A stretch of 64,000 nt of DNA from UBA3478 sp965662045 (GTDB taxonomy: Bacteria > Bacteroidota > Bacteroidia > Flavobacteriales > Flavobacteriaceae): NCBI GenBank assembly GCA_965662045.1, contig CBFIGE010000005.1:97378-161377 (forward strand), read 5' to 3'. Position 1 is the first letter of the stretch; each line of letters starts with the position of its first letter. Made by a program: the position numbers and the translations under genes. Under the pieces are notes generated by a model. The model was given only the letters and a program-made list of their open reading frames with translations. It was not told the origin of the DNA and did not search any database. Positions 8,701 to 17,509 of the stretch are shown here, one piece after another.

Positions 8701-9906
8701 ATGATTTTCGAAGAAAGTTGGCGTTGGTATGGTCCTCATGATCCTATAAACCTAAGTCAGATAAGACAAGCAGGGGCCACTGGAATCGTAAATGCTTTAC
8801 ACCAAATTCCCGTTGGTGAGATTTGGTGTATTGAAGAAATACAAAAACGCATCGATTTTATTGAAAAAGACAATTCACCATCAACACATCTAAAATGGGT
8901 TGTAGTAGAAAGTCTCCCTGTACATGAAGATATCAAACAAGGAAAAGAGAGCAGAGATCAACTCATTGAAAACTATTGTCAAAGTATTCGCAATTTAGCA
9001 CACTGTGGAGTACGCGTAATTTGCTACAATTTCATGCCAGTGTTGGATTGGCTCAGAACAAATGTTAGAAAAGAATTACCAAATGGCAGCACAGCTCTCT
9101 ACTTTCACCCTCTAGATTTAATCATTTTCGATCTGCACATCCTAAAAAGACCTGAGGCAAAATCAACATACGATGTTGTCGATATACAAAAGGCTCAAGA
9201 ACGCTTTTCAAATTATTCAGATGAAGATGTCAGTCTACTAAAAGAAAGTATTTTAATGGCTCTGCCCGGAGATGTAAAAGGGTTTACTTTAGAAAAACTC
9301 AAGCTAGGTTTAGAGGCCTACGCAGATATAGATGAAAACCAACTAAGAGCAAATTTGATTTATTTCTTGGAGCGAATCATTCCAGTCGCTGCACAAGAAG
9401 GTGTTTGCATGGCTATTCATCCAGACGACCCTCCTTGGTCTGTTTTTGGTTTGCCTCGAGTCGTAGGATCTCAATCTGATCTCGAGTATATTTTTTCGGC
9501 AGTACCTAATATTCACAATGGATTGACCTTTTGTACTGGAAGCCTTGGTGCTCATCAATCAAATGATTTAAAAGCCTTACTGTTAAATTTTGAAGAGCGC
9601 ATACACTTTGCGCATTTGAGATCAACAAAGCGCAACAAAGACGGCTCTTTTTTTGAAGCCAACCATCTTGAAGGTGATGCTAGTTTGATCGAATTAATCA
9701 CTCTTTTTTATGAAATTTCGAATCGTAGGCATATGCAAGGAAAAACAGTATTACCTATGCGACCAGATCATGGCCATCAAATGCTAGACGATCTTGATAA
9801 GCAATACTATCCTGGATATTCCGCTATAGGCAGATTAAAGGGTCTTGCGGAACTCAGAGGTGTCGCTTCAGCTATCACACATTTAAAACAACAGTACAAT
9901 TCATGA
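8701..9906 (+). CDS. uxuA: mannonate dehydratase
   Basis: UxuA removes water from D-mannonate to give 2-keto-3-deoxy-D-gluconate, the third step of glucuronate breakdown. The 401-residue length is normal. The start ESWRWYGPHDPINL is a UxuA hallmark. Metal and substrate motifs are visible in order: AIHPDDPPW at about 238, GLTFCTGSLG at about 275, HFAHLRS at about 300 and RPDHGHQM at about 360, giving the His, Cys, His and Asp ligands of the Fe/Mn site. It opens an operon whose next gene overlaps it by 4 bp. A palindromic operator candidate lies upstream. Confidence 0.95.
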   Translation: MIFEESWRWYGPHDPINLSQIRQAGATGIVNALHQIPVGEIWCIEEIQKRIDFIEKDNSPSTHLKWVVVESLPVHEDIKQGKESRDQLIENYCQSIRNLAHCGVRVICYNFMPVLDWLRTNVRKELPNGSTALYFHPLDLIIFDLHILKRPEAKSTYDVVDIQKAQERFSNYSDEDVSLLKESILMALPGDVKGFTLEKLKLGLEAYADIDENQLRANLIYFLERIIPVAAQEGVCMAIHPDDPPWSVFGLPRVVGSQSDLEYIFSAVPNIHNGLTFCTGSLGAHQSNDLKALLLNFEERIHFAHLRSTKRNKDGSFFEANHLEGDASLIELITLFYEISNRRHMQGKTVLPMRPDHGHQMLDDLDKQYYPGYSAIGRLKGLAELRGVASAITHLKQQYNS

Positions 9907-10718
9907 AAGATCTTTTTGATTTAAGCAATAAAGTTGCCATTATCACAGGTGCTGGTGGTGTTCTTGGAGGAGAAGCCGCTCGATATCTGGGCGCTCAAAA
10001 TGTCAGTGTTGTTCTTTTAGGGAGAACGCTGTCAAGCCTTGAAAAAAACGCTTCTTCAATTATCGACAAGGGAGGGAGCGCTCTGGCCTTTGGTTGCGAT
10101 GTACTCAATCGCAATGAATTGGAATTTGTAAGGGACGAAGTTTTAACTAAATTCGGTAAAATTGACATCTTAATCAATGCTGCAGGAGGCAATAAAGCCG
10201 GCGCCGTGATTACACCTGAACAAACGTTTTTTGAAATGTCAATGGACGATTTAACCAAGGTTGTCGATCTAAATTTGTACGGTTCTATTTTGCCGAGTAT
10301 GGTATTTGGTGAAACGATGATTTCGCAAAAAAGTGGCGTAATCATCAATTACTCATCCATGTCAGTATCCGAGGTTATCACTCGTGTTGCCGGTTATTCT
10401 GCATCTAAAGCAGCCATTGAAAACTTTACGAGATGGTTAGCTGTTGAATTTGCTCAGAAACACGGAGAAGGAGTACGTGTCAATGCCATTGTTCCTGGTT
10501 TTTTTATCGGCGAACAAAACAGAAAATTGCTCCTTAATGAGGATGGTTCATTAACCTCTAGAGGACTGTCCATTATTCAAAACACCCCCTATAAGCGTTT
10601 CGGAGAAGCTCACGAGCTCAACGGTACCCTGCATTATTTGTGCGCTGAGGCCTCAAATTTTGTTACTGGTGCAGCACTTGCTGTAGATGGAGGTTTTCAA
10701 ATTTATTCAGGGGTTTAA
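9903..10718 (+). CDS. SDR-family oxidoreductase, probable D-mannonate (fructuronate) reductase
   Basis: This is a 271-residue classical short-chain dehydrogenase: cofactor motif TGAGGVLGG at about residue 15, NAAGG at about 90, and the catalytic pair YSASK at about 165, with Ser in NYSSMS. Lying between uxuA and uxaC and overlapping uxuA by 4 bp (ATGA), it most likely reduces D-fructuronate to D-mannonate, replacing the unrelated long-chain UxuB of enterobacteria. Some annotations call close relatives gluconate 5-dehydrogenase-like. The fold is certain; the substrate comes from context. Confidence 0.85.
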   Translation: MKDLFDLSNKVAIITGAGGVLGGEAARYLGAQNVSVVLLGRTLSSLEKNASSIIDKGGSALAFGCDVLNRNELEFVRDEVLTKFGKIDILINAAGGNKAGAVITPEQTFFEMSMDDLTKVVDLNLYGSILPSMVFGETMISQKSGVIINYSSMSVSEVITRVAGYSASKAAIENFTRWLAVEFAQKHGEGVRVNAIVPGFFIGEQNRKLLLNEDGSLTSRGLSIIQNTPYKRFGEAHELNGTLHYLCAEASNFVTGAALAVDGGFQIYSGV

Positions 10719-10730
10719 AAGTCATTACTT

Positions 10731-12125
10731 ATGTTTCTTTCTTCTTCTTTTTTATTGGAATCTGAAATTGCAGAAAAACTTTACTTCGAATTTGCCGAAC
10801 CTTTGCCAATTATCGATTACCACAACCACCTTTCTGCCGAGCAGGTCGCTCAAAATCACAAGTTTGACAATCTCACACAAATATGGCTAGAGGGAGATCA
10901 CTACAAATGGCGTGCTATGCGTCTTTTTGGCATAGAAGAACGATACATTACAGGTGAAGCTGACGACTATCAAAAATTTACAGCATGGGCTAAAACAGTT
11001 CCTCACACCTTGAGAAACCCACTCTATCATTGGACGCATATGGAACTGAGAAAACCCTTTGGTATTGACGAGCTCCTCAGTGAAAAAACAGCTGAAGATA
11101 TTTATAAAAGGGCATCTGAGATGTTGCAAAATGACACTTTTAGTTCAAGATCATTACTTGAAAAAGCGAAAGTTGAAGTCATATGCACAACAGATGATCC
11201 TTTAGATAATTTAAAGTCTCATAAAAAAGTATACAATGATGGGTTATTGTTTGAAATGCGCCCAACCTGGCGTCCAGACAACGCCTTAAAAGTTGATAAT
11301 CCTGAACACTTCTCTGCTTACACCAAACAGCTTGAAAAATTAACCTCAACGGTTATAAATGATTTAGATGACTATTTGATGGCCCTTGAAAAAAGACATG
11401 ATTTTTTTGAACAATCAGGGTGTAGGATTTCTGATTTCGGACTCTCGCATCTAAATTTTGTTGCTTATAATGCGACTCAGGTGGAGACTACATTTACCGA
11501 TCTCATTGAAGGTAAAGAGGTATCAACGGAGTCACAAGAACACCTCTTGAGTTTTTTGCTACTCGAACTCGCAAGAATGAATCACAAAAAAGGTTGGGTC
11601 CAACAATTTCACCTTGGTGCTTTAAGAAATAATAACGAGCGTATGTACAAGCTGCTCGGAGCTGATGCCGGTTTTGATTCCATTGGAGATGAGCTGCAAG
11701 CTGCTGGAATGTCTCAGTTTTTTAACGCCCTCGACCGAACCGACCAGTTGGCTAAAACCATCGTTTATAACTTAAATCCCTCTCAAAATGAAGTGTTTGC
11801 GACTATGATGGGTAATTTTAACACCGGAGGTGTAAAAGGAAAGATGCAACTCGGGGCTAGCTGGTGGTTTCTAGACCAACTAGATGGAATGGAAAAGCAA
11901 ATCAACACCGTATCAAATATGGGACTCTTGAGTTGTTTTGTTGGAATGCTGACAGATTCTAGAAGCTTTCTGTCTTTTTCAAGACACGAATACTTCAGAA
12001 GATTACTTTCTAATATGATCGCTAAGGACATCGTACAAGGAAAAATTCCTGAAGACTATGATTTAGTTGGTTCCATGATTCAAAATATTTGTTATTTCAA
12101 CGCAAAAAACCATTTTAATTTCTAA
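10731..12125 (+). CDS. uxaC: glucuronate (uronate) isomerase
   Basis: UxaC converts D-glucuronate to D-fructuronate, or D-galacturonate to D-tagaturonate, the first cytoplasmic step of uronate use. The 464-residue protein belongs to the amidohydrolase superfamily. The metal-binding HxH is seen in DYHNHLSAEQ near residue 30, followed by VICTTDDPLDN at about 145, RPTWRPDN at about 180, and QFHLGALRNNN at about 290. It follows the SDR gene by 12 bp. With uxuA and the SDR it completes the route to 2-keto-3-deoxygluconate; KDG kinase and aldolase are not in this window. Confidence 0.95.
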   Translation: MFLSSSFLLESEIAEKLYFEFAEPLPIIDYHNHLSAEQVAQNHKFDNLTQIWLEGDHYKWRAMRLFGIEERYITGEADDYQKFTAWAKTVPHTLRNPLYHWTHMELRKPFGIDELLSEKTAEDIYKRASEMLQNDTFSSRSLLEKAKVEVICTTDDPLDNLKSHKKVYNDGLLFEMRPTWRPDNALKVDNPEHFSAYTKQLEKLTSTVINDLDDYLMALEKRHDFFEQSGCRISDFGLSHLNFVAYNATQVETTFTDLIEGKEVSTESQEHLLSFLLLELARMNHKKGWVQQFHLGALRNNNERMYKLLGADAGFDSIGDELQAAGMSQFFNALDRTDQLAKTIVYNLNPSQNEVFATMMGNFNTGGVKGKMQLGASWWFLDQLDGMEKQINTVSNMGLLSCFVGMLTDSRSFLSFSRHEYFRRLLSNMIAKDIVQGKIPEDYDLVGSMIQNICYFNAKNHFNF

Positions 12126-12167
12126 GCAGTTATTAATTTATATTGAGCTTTGCTTAGATTTATCGTA

Positions 12168-12299
12168 ATGAAAAAATTAAAATTTATACTTCTACTTTTA
12201 GTTGGCTTTTTTGTTTTTATGAGCTGCGAGAAAGATGACGATGAAATTCTATGCGGATGTGTTTTTCCTGAACCAGAAAACGTTATTTCCGTTAGTTAA
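12168..12299 (+). CDS. small Cys-rich lipoprotein, 43 residues
   Basis: This short gene was found by direct translation. It encodes MKKLKFILLLL, more hydrophobic residues and FMSCEK, a standard lipoprotein signal, then a tiny acidic tail with a CGC motif. The mature part is only about 24 residues. It begins 42 bp after uxaC and is probably in the same transcript. It resembles another short lipoprotein at 19.3 kb (SCEK then CxC). The function is unknown. It could also be the truncated remains of a longer lipoprotein. Confidence 0.55.
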   Translation: MKKLKFILLLLVGFFVFMSCEKDDDEILCGCVFPEPENVISVS

Positions 12300-12351
12300 A
12301 CGGTAATCAAAAGACAAGGAACTCAGAAAAACAATGATTTAAACTTAATTT

Positions 12352-12549
12352 ATGAAAAAGTTCATTAAAGACAATGAGGAACTCATAGTTATGATACTTG
12401 GAGCAGTATGGATGGCCTACGATTATATTTCTAATAACTATGAGTTTGATAATTTTCCCAATGGAATAATCATTTTCTCTATTGGGTCGATTATGCTCTT
12501 TGGAAAATATACCTGGAAAAAGAATAAAACTGATGGTGACACTGAATAA
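12352..12549 (+). CDS. small two-helix membrane protein
   Basis: This encodes 65 residues with two hydrophobic segments (about 10-27, LIVMILGAVWMAYDYI, and 37-53, NGIIIFSIGSIMLFG) and a charged tail. It starts with MKKFIKDNEE. It has no recognised family. It lies in the same direction as the uronate operon, 52 bp after the tiny lipoprotein, so may be the last gene of that transcript. The hydrophobic pattern and clean start and stop suggest a real gene. Confidence 0.55.
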   Translation: MKKFIKDNEELIVMILGAVWMAYDYISNNYEFDNFPNGIIIFSIGSIMLFGKYTWKKNKTDGDTE

Positions 12550-13120
12550 TTTGTATAGCCTAATTTTTAGAAATAAGTATTCGTAATCAAGCTAGACTCA
12601 CTCTTTTTATTGATTTTCAAATTGAGTAAAGAGTCATCTACTTTTCCCTTCTGTAATAATGTAACTGTCATGATTTACGGCTCATCACTTAGATGCTACT
12701 GGTAATCAAATCTGTTCATATCATGTGCTACAATAAGTCTTTAAATAAAAGGAGTGTTTACCATATGACTTTATACCTTATAAAAAAGGGTGACCCGAAA
12801 GTCACCCAACCCTTAATTAAAATTGTATATATAATACAGATTTGAGGTTTAACTAAACTATAAACCTAATGCTGTAACGCTGTGAAAAGACTTTTATTGC
12901 TTTAAATTAAGGTTGGCTTGAATTATAAAACCTACTTCAATTAAAAATGGTTCAATTTAAGATTCGAAATTTTTCATTTGTGAGATATACCAAAAAGCCA
13001 AATAGTGCTAAAATATTTATAAGGTCTTTTTTTATTACCTTACCTAAGGCGATGTCTTGTTATCATCGGTTATCGCAAGACCAAAAATTATTTTTAAATT
13101 CTATTTATAAATCAGTAGTA
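12550..13120. other. intergenic region with one strong hairpin
   Basis: This 571-bp spacer lies between a small membrane protein gene and the operon of the TRAP transporter. The main feature is a strong GC hairpin at 12788-12807. No convincing coding sequence is present. The frame of the next gene is open back to 12947, but that extension is Lys/Phe-rich, lacks a signal sequence and looks non-coding. A one-mismatch promoter (CAGATTTG, about 12837) could serve the downstream operon. Confidence 0.45.
12782..12807 (-). terminator. strong rho-independent terminator shape, minus strand
   Basis: Read on the minus strand this is GGGTGAC, loop TTTCGG, GTCACCC, then six T residues: a textbook intrinsic terminator. 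There is no protein gene on the minus strand upstream of it for kilobases, so what it ends is unclear. On the plus strand the hairpin is preceded by A residues and lacks a T tract. It may terminate a small RNA or block antisense transcription. Confidence 0.6.
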
Positions 13121-13579
13121 ATGAAAATACCAAATCTCTTACTCTTTGTTTTTCTCTGCACTTTCAATTTAGGTGCACAGCAAAAAAACAACCAAAATTC
13201 TTTAATTGTTGAATTAAAAAAGGCCAACCTAACTTCCAAGAAAAAACCTTTGAATGTTGGTCTAAATATTTCAGCAGAAGATTGTAGAGCTTTAAATTCT
13301 AAATCAGATAGTATTTTAAATAGTATGTCCACTGTACAAAAGCAGAATTTACTTATCGAAATACTGAGTTATAAAGATAAAGCTCTAACCCCAGCAACTA
13401 AAAGGTATACAAATCCAGATGATATTTACGCACTGTGCGAAACTCAAATAATTCTAGAAGAAAAGAATATTAAACTTTGGACTGCCAAATATGACTGGTA
13501 CAATCAATTGAATCTTGCGGCTAATAAAAAATTTGCTGTAACTCATATACTTCAATCTAAAATTCAAAATCTGTTCTAA
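13121..13579 (+). CDS. small secreted protein of unknown function in the TRAP operon
   Basis: The protein has about 152 residues with a clear signal peptide (MKIPNLLLFVFLCTFNLGAQ, cleavage after GAQ) and a mature part of about 130 polar residues with no family I recognise. I chose the ATG at 13121 because the signal peptide begins there; the frame is open further upstream but reads as non-coding. Its stop overlaps the dctP start by one base (TAATG), so the two are translationally coupled. A helper role for periplasmic substrate capture is possible but speculative. Confidence 0.65.
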   Translation: MKIPNLLLFVFLCTFNLGAQQKNNQNSLIVELKKANLTSKKKPLNVGLNISAEDCRALNSKSDSILNSMSTVQKQNLLIEILSYKDKALTPATKRYTNPDDIYALCETQIILEEKNIKLWTAKYDWYNQLNLAANKKFAVTHILQSKIQNLF

Positions 13580-14550
13580 TGATAAAAAACGTCTTCATTA
13601 TTTTCAGTGCTGCTCTACTTTTAAGCGGATGCCAACTTAGTGAGGTTAAAACGATAAAATTGGCTCACGGATTAGATGTAACTCATTCTGTGCATCTGGC
13701 TCTTGAGTATTTCGGGGAAGAAATTCGTCGAATTTCTAACGGACAGCTTGAACTTGAAATTTACCCCAATTCTCAATTGGGATCTGAGAGAGAAATCCTT
13801 GAGCTCATACAAATTGGAAGCCTACATATGACAAAGGTATCTGCGGCAACACTTGAAAACTTTGCACCTAAATCTAAGGTTTTAGGTCTTCCTTATATCT
13901 TTATAAATAGAGCTCATGCCTTTCGCGTCTTAGATGGAGAAATAGGCCAAAACCTGCTTAAAGACAGTCAAAAGTATCGCTTAAAAGGATTAGGGTATTA
14001 CGATGCAGGATACCGCAGTTTCTATACCAAAGAAAGACCTGTCTATAATCCAGATGAATTAAAAGGTCTAAAAATAAGAGTAATGGAAAGTGTCACGGCT
14101 ATGAATATGGTCCGAAGTTTTGGAGGTGCCCCTACTCCTATTTCATGGGGAGAATTGTATACCTCATTGCAACAAGGCGTAGTTGACGGAGCAGAAAATA
14201 ATCCTCCTAGTTTTTACCTCTCCAAACATTATGAGATTTGCAAGTATTATTCACTAAATGAGCATACCTATTCTCCCGATGTAATTATCATCGGAGATTC
14301 ATTTTGGAATGAACTCAGCGTTGAACAACAAAATTGGATATCTACAGCAGTAAATGCTTCTATTGTGTTTCAGCGTAAACTTTGGGCGAATCATGAAGCA
14401 AAGGCTCTTGAAGAGGTGACTAAAGCTGGAGTAGAAATTATAAACCCTGACAAGGAGCGCTTTATTGATCTTGCGCAGAAAGTACACGAGCAATATCTTC
14501 AAGATGAAGAACTAAAATCAATTATAACTCAAATCAAGGCTTTAGAATGA
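13579..14550 (+). CDS. dctP: TRAP transporter substrate-binding protein, DctP family
   Basis: This is a 323-residue extracytoplasmic solute receptor. The signal ends LLLSGC (Cys18), so it is a lipoprotein, whereas many DctP proteins are soluble. Family features include the LAHGLDVTHSVH start, FEEI-type helix, YPNSQLGSEREILELIQIG, and KGLKIRVMES holding the Arg that salt-bridges the substrate carboxylate, then GVVDGAENNPPSFY. It delivers an organic acid to DctQ/DctM. Beside uronate isomerase genes, glucuronate or galacturonate is the likely ligand (inference). Confidence 0.92.
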   Translation: MIKNVFIIFSAALLLSGCQLSEVKTIKLAHGLDVTHSVHLALEYFGEEIRRISNGQLELEIYPNSQLGSEREILELIQIGSLHMTKVSAATLENFAPKSKVLGLPYIFINRAHAFRVLDGEIGQNLLKDSQKYRLKGLGYYDAGYRSFYTKERPVYNPDELKGLKIRVMESVTAMNMVRSFGGAPTPISWGELYTSLQQGVVDGAENNPPSFYLSKHYEICKYYSLNEHTYSPDVIIIGDSFWNELSVEQQNWISTAVNASIVFQRKLWANHEAKALEEVTKAGVEIINPDKERFIDLAQKVHEQYLQDEELKSIITQIKALE

Positions 14551-15014
14551 ATTTAAAATCAAGACTTGATCGTATTCTAAGTTCAGCCTTAATACTAATT
14601 TTAGCCCTAATGGTACTGAACGTATTATGGCAAGTATTCAGCCGTTATATACTTCAAACACCTTCTTCTTTTACTGATGAGTTATCGCGTTATCTGATGA
14701 TTTGGATAGGAATTTTAGGGGGAGCCTATGTTTCAGGTATGAATGCACATGTACGGATTGATGTTTTTGTGTCACGACTTTCAATAGGGATGCAGAAAAA
14801 GATTCAACTCATGGTACGCTTGGCCGTTGCTTTTTTTTCGCTTGTAGTGCTTATTATTGGAGGAAGTCGATTGGTTTACATCAGCTTTATACTCGGACAA
14901 AAAAGTCCTGCACTACAAATACCTTTGGCATATGTTTATTTGGTTTTGCCTTTAAGCGGTTGTATTATCATTATTTATAAATCCTTAGAACACTTTAAAC
15001 AAAAATCGAACTGA
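14547..15014 (+). CDS. dctQ: TRAP transporter small permease, DctQ family
   Basis: This 155-residue membrane protein has four hydrophobic helices, the normal DctQ plan. The family pattern WQVFSRYILQTPSSFTDELSRYLMIWIGILGGAY is clear near residues 30-65. DctQ is the small membrane partner that helps couple the receptor to the large permease DctM, driven by a sodium or proton gradient. It overlaps dctP by 4 bp (ATGA) and precedes dctM by 2 bp, a tight operon. Confidence 0.92.
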   Translation: MNLKSRLDRILSSALILILALMVLNVLWQVFSRYILQTPSSFTDELSRYLMIWIGILGGAYVSGMNAHVRIDVFVSRLSIGMQKKIQLMVRLAVAFFSLVVLIIGGSRLVYISFILGQKSPALQIPLAYVYLVLPLSGCIIIIYKSLEHFKQKSN

Positions 15015-15016
15015 GT

Positions 15017-16312
15017 ATGGAATACATTCCCGTAATGGTACTGTTAATCAGCTTTATCTTTTTTCTTAGTTCGGGAACTCCGGTGGCATGGAGTATTGCA
15101 TTATCCTCTTTTTTGACCATTTTAGTGAGTATTCCTTTTTTACCTGGGGTAACAACAATAGCACAGCGAATGGCAACTGGCCTAGATAGTTTTGCCTTAC
15201 TGGCTATTCCCTTTTTTATATTGTCTGGTCAATTGATGAAACACGGAGGAATCGCCAACCGCCTAATTGCATTTGCCAAAACCGTTGTTGGAGCCTTACC
15301 GGGTGGACTGGCACATATCAATATTATAGCGGCAATGCTAATGGGAGCAATCGCAGGATCAGCAATGGCTTCTGCATCGGCAATGGGAAGTATTTTAGGT
15401 CCGGAAATGGAAAAAGAAGGCTATTCAAAGGAATTTGGAGCGGCAGTTAATATTACCTCAAGTACAATGGGTCTTATCATCCCTCCAAGTAATATTTTAA
15501 TCGTTTATGCCTTGGCCGGAGGTGGACTTTCTATTGCATCTCTCTTCTTAGCAGGATATATACCTGGAATAATCACAGGGCTTTTTTTGATGGTTGTTGC
15601 GGTCTTTTGGGCAAAAAAGAAAAAAATTCCCTTGGGAAAAAGAAGCACATTAACCGAAGTTTTAAGAAGCTTTTTAAAGGCTTTGCCTAGTTTATTTCTT
15701 TTGTTCATTGTAATTGGCGGTATCGTAAGCGGTGTATTTACGGCTACAGAAGCATCTGCTATAGCTGTTCTATATTGTTTAGTTCTTGGCTTACTCTATA
15801 AAGAAATACATTTGAGAAATTTGCCCAATATTTTATTAGAATCCTCGGTAATATCGGCGGTGGTTATGCTTCTTATAGCAAGTTCAATGAGTATGTCTTG
15901 GGTTATGTCTTTTCAAAACATACCTCAAGATTTGAGTATGGCCCTGTTAACCTTAAGTGATAATCCAATTGTCATACTCTTGGTTATTAATTTACTCTTA
16001 CTCTTTGTTGGGGTATTTATGGATATGACTCCAGCAGTTCTCATCTTTACTCCTATTTTTCTGCCTGTAGTTAAGTCTTTGGGGATGGATCCCATTCACT
16101 TTGGTGTAGTAATGGTGCTTAATTTGTGTATTGGTCTGTGTACTCCTCCTGTAGGCTCCGTTTTATTTGTGGGAGTCGGGGTAGCAAACACCTCAATTGA
16201 AAAGGTAATAAAACCTTTGATTCCCCTTTTCATTGCAATGGTGATTTCATTGTTTTTGGTGACCTATATTCCTTCTTTGAGTTTGTGGCTTCCTCAGCAG
16301 TGGGGCTACTAG
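15017..16312 (+). CDS. dctM: TRAP transporter large permease, DctM family
   Basis: This 431-residue protein has about 12-13 hydrophobic segments, as in DctM/SiaM permeases that move the organic acid across the inner membrane. Landmarks are FALLAIPFFILSGQLM, GGLAHINIIAAMLMGAIAGSAMASASAMG, SSTMGLIIPPSN and the C-terminal NLCIGLCTPPVG, which carries sodium-site residues in characterised members. It ends the P-Q-M operon and is convergent with the DUF2200 gene, only 12 bp away. Confidence 0.93.
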   Translation: MEYIPVMVLLISFIFFLSSGTPVAWSIALSSFLTILVSIPFLPGVTTIAQRMATGLDSFALLAIPFFILSGQLMKHGGIANRLIAFAKTVVGALPGGLAHINIIAAMLMGAIAGSAMASASAMGSILGPEMEKEGYSKEFGAAVNITSSTMGLIIPPSNILIVYALAGGGLSIASLFLAGYIPGIITGLFLMVVAVFWAKKKKIPLGKRSTLTEVLRSFLKALPSLFLLFIVIGGIVSGVFTATEASAIAVLYCLVLGLLYKEIHLRNLPNILLESSVISAVVMLLIASSMSMSWVMSFQNIPQDLSMALLTLSDNPIVILLVINLLLLFVGVFMDMTPAVLIFTPIFLPVVKSLGMDPIHFGVVMVLNLCIGLCTPPVGSVLFVGVGVANTSIEKVIKPLIPLFIAMVISLFLVTYIPSLSLWLPQQWGY

Positions 16313-16324
16313 AATGAGATAAAC

Positions 16325-16690
16325 TTACGTTCTCTTAATTTTATCAAGTGTTTTCCCCTTTACCAATTCATCTACTATTTTGTCTAAATAGCGTGCTTTT
16401 TTAGTTAGTGGCGTCTGAATGTTTTCAATGCGGTATCCGCATACAACGCCTCGAATCGATTCCGCCTTAGGGTTTAGTTCTGCACGATCAAAAAAAGTTT
16501 TAAACGTTACTTTTTCAGCTATAAGCTTTGTGAGTCTTTGTTTATCAAATCCTGTGAGCCAATGAATAACATCTATCAACTCCTCTTCTGTTCTACCCTT
16601 TCGCTTAATTTTGTTCAGATATAAAGGATAAATTTCCGCAAAAATCATTTCAGCGATTCTTTTGTCGTGTTTAGGAGTTGTTTCCATCAA
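16325..16690 (-). CDS. DUF2200 family protein
   Basis: This 121-residue soluble protein matches the short DUF2200 family, recalled from patterns such as RIAEMIFAEIYPLYLNKIKRKGRTEEEL and VIHWLTGFD. No enzymatic role is known for the family. It begins MMETTPKHDKR; either Met could start it. It is a single gene convergent with dctM and divergent from the next gene, and nothing around it suggests a pathway. Confidence 0.8.
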   Translation of the reverse strand: MMETTPKHDKRIAEMIFAEIYPLYLNKIKRKGRTEEELIDVIHWLTGFDKQRLTKLIAEKVTFKTFFDRAELNPKAESIRGVVCGYRIENIQTPLTKKARYLDKIVDELVKGKTLDKIKRT

Positions 16691-16762
16691 GTGCGTATTG
16701 AGTTTGCCTAAATTTAGTTAAGTTTAAAATAAGATAAAAAAAATAGACCGAAATCAAATGAT

Positions 16763-17488
16763 ATGGAACAACCTACCAACTTTTTGAAAGAAAATCTCAA
16801 ATACTTCATTGAGGGAGTTGTCATTTTTGCGAGTGTACTCTTCTCTTTTTACATCGGAAACTTAAATGATAAGCAATCTAACATTAAAACAAAAAACATG
16901 TTTGTGTCTGATTTAATTGAATCCTTAAATGACGATGTAGAGCAAATTGACAACTTACTAGATGTCTTAAATGAATCTGAACAACTCATCAATTTACTTC
17001 AAAATGATATCGAGAGTGGACACCAACTGATGTCTGACCAAACAGTAATTGATAATTTGATTAAAGTTGAAGTTGGTTTTTCATTTTTTCCAAAAGATGG
17101 TGTTTATAATCAACTGATTTCAACTGGAGCTTTTGAACTCATTAGCAGCAGTGAACTCAAAAATGTACTTTTAGAAATGTACGGTCATCAAAATGCGAGA
17201 AACTTCGCTACTTCAAATGAAATTGACCTTTTCAATTTAGATTTTCGAAAGATACCGTATGAAATGTTTCGCATTCGATTTGACTATGATATGCTCAATG
17301 GTGAGTTCTATGGTTCGAGAAGATTAACCAATTTCAACTTTGACCGTAACTTTTACATTTCCAATAAGTTCTACGGTCTTTTATCTCAAGCTAAATTGTA
17401 TTCTAACATGTACAAAAGGTTGCTTCGAGATATTCAAGAATCTTATAAAATGGCAATATCTCTAGCTAAGCAAGAGCTTGTAATGTAA
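16763..17488 (+). CDS. DUF6090-like membrane-anchored protein of unknown function
   Basis: This 241-residue protein has one N-terminal membrane helix (about residues 15-32, FIEGVVIFASVLFSFYIGN) followed by a helical, acidic domain rich in Asp, Asn and Leu. The plan resembles the gene at 3.9 kb, including a mid-protein motif of the form GVYNQLISTGAFELI, where the other has EYSALVNSGLIELI. That shared pattern suggests distant paralogues. The function is unknown. It precedes a racemase gene by 21 bp and may share its transcript. Confidence 0.65.
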   Translation: MEQPTNFLKENLKYFIEGVVIFASVLFSFYIGNLNDKQSNIKTKNMFVSDLIESLNDDVEQIDNLLDVLNESEQLINLLQNDIESGHQLMSDQTVIDNLIKVEVGFSFFPKDGVYNQLISTGAFELISSSELKNVLLEMYGHQNARNFATSNEIDLFNLDFRKIPYEMFRIRFDYDMLNGEFYGSRRLTNFNFDRNFYISNKFYGLLSQAKLYSNMYKRLLRDIQESYKMAISLAKQELVM

Positions 17489-17509
17489 GTTAAATATAAG
17501 ACTACATAT

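Noticed and set aside
12122..12157. Terminator over the uxaC stop (CTAAGCA...TGCTTAG)
   Set aside because: The 7-bp inverted repeat has a 22-base loop and no T tract, so it is a weak candidate and the transcript probably continues.
12947..13120. N-terminal extension of the secreted protein gene
   Set aside because: The extra 58 codons are basic and Phe-rich, and would place the clear signal peptide in the middle of the protein. The start at 13121 fits better.
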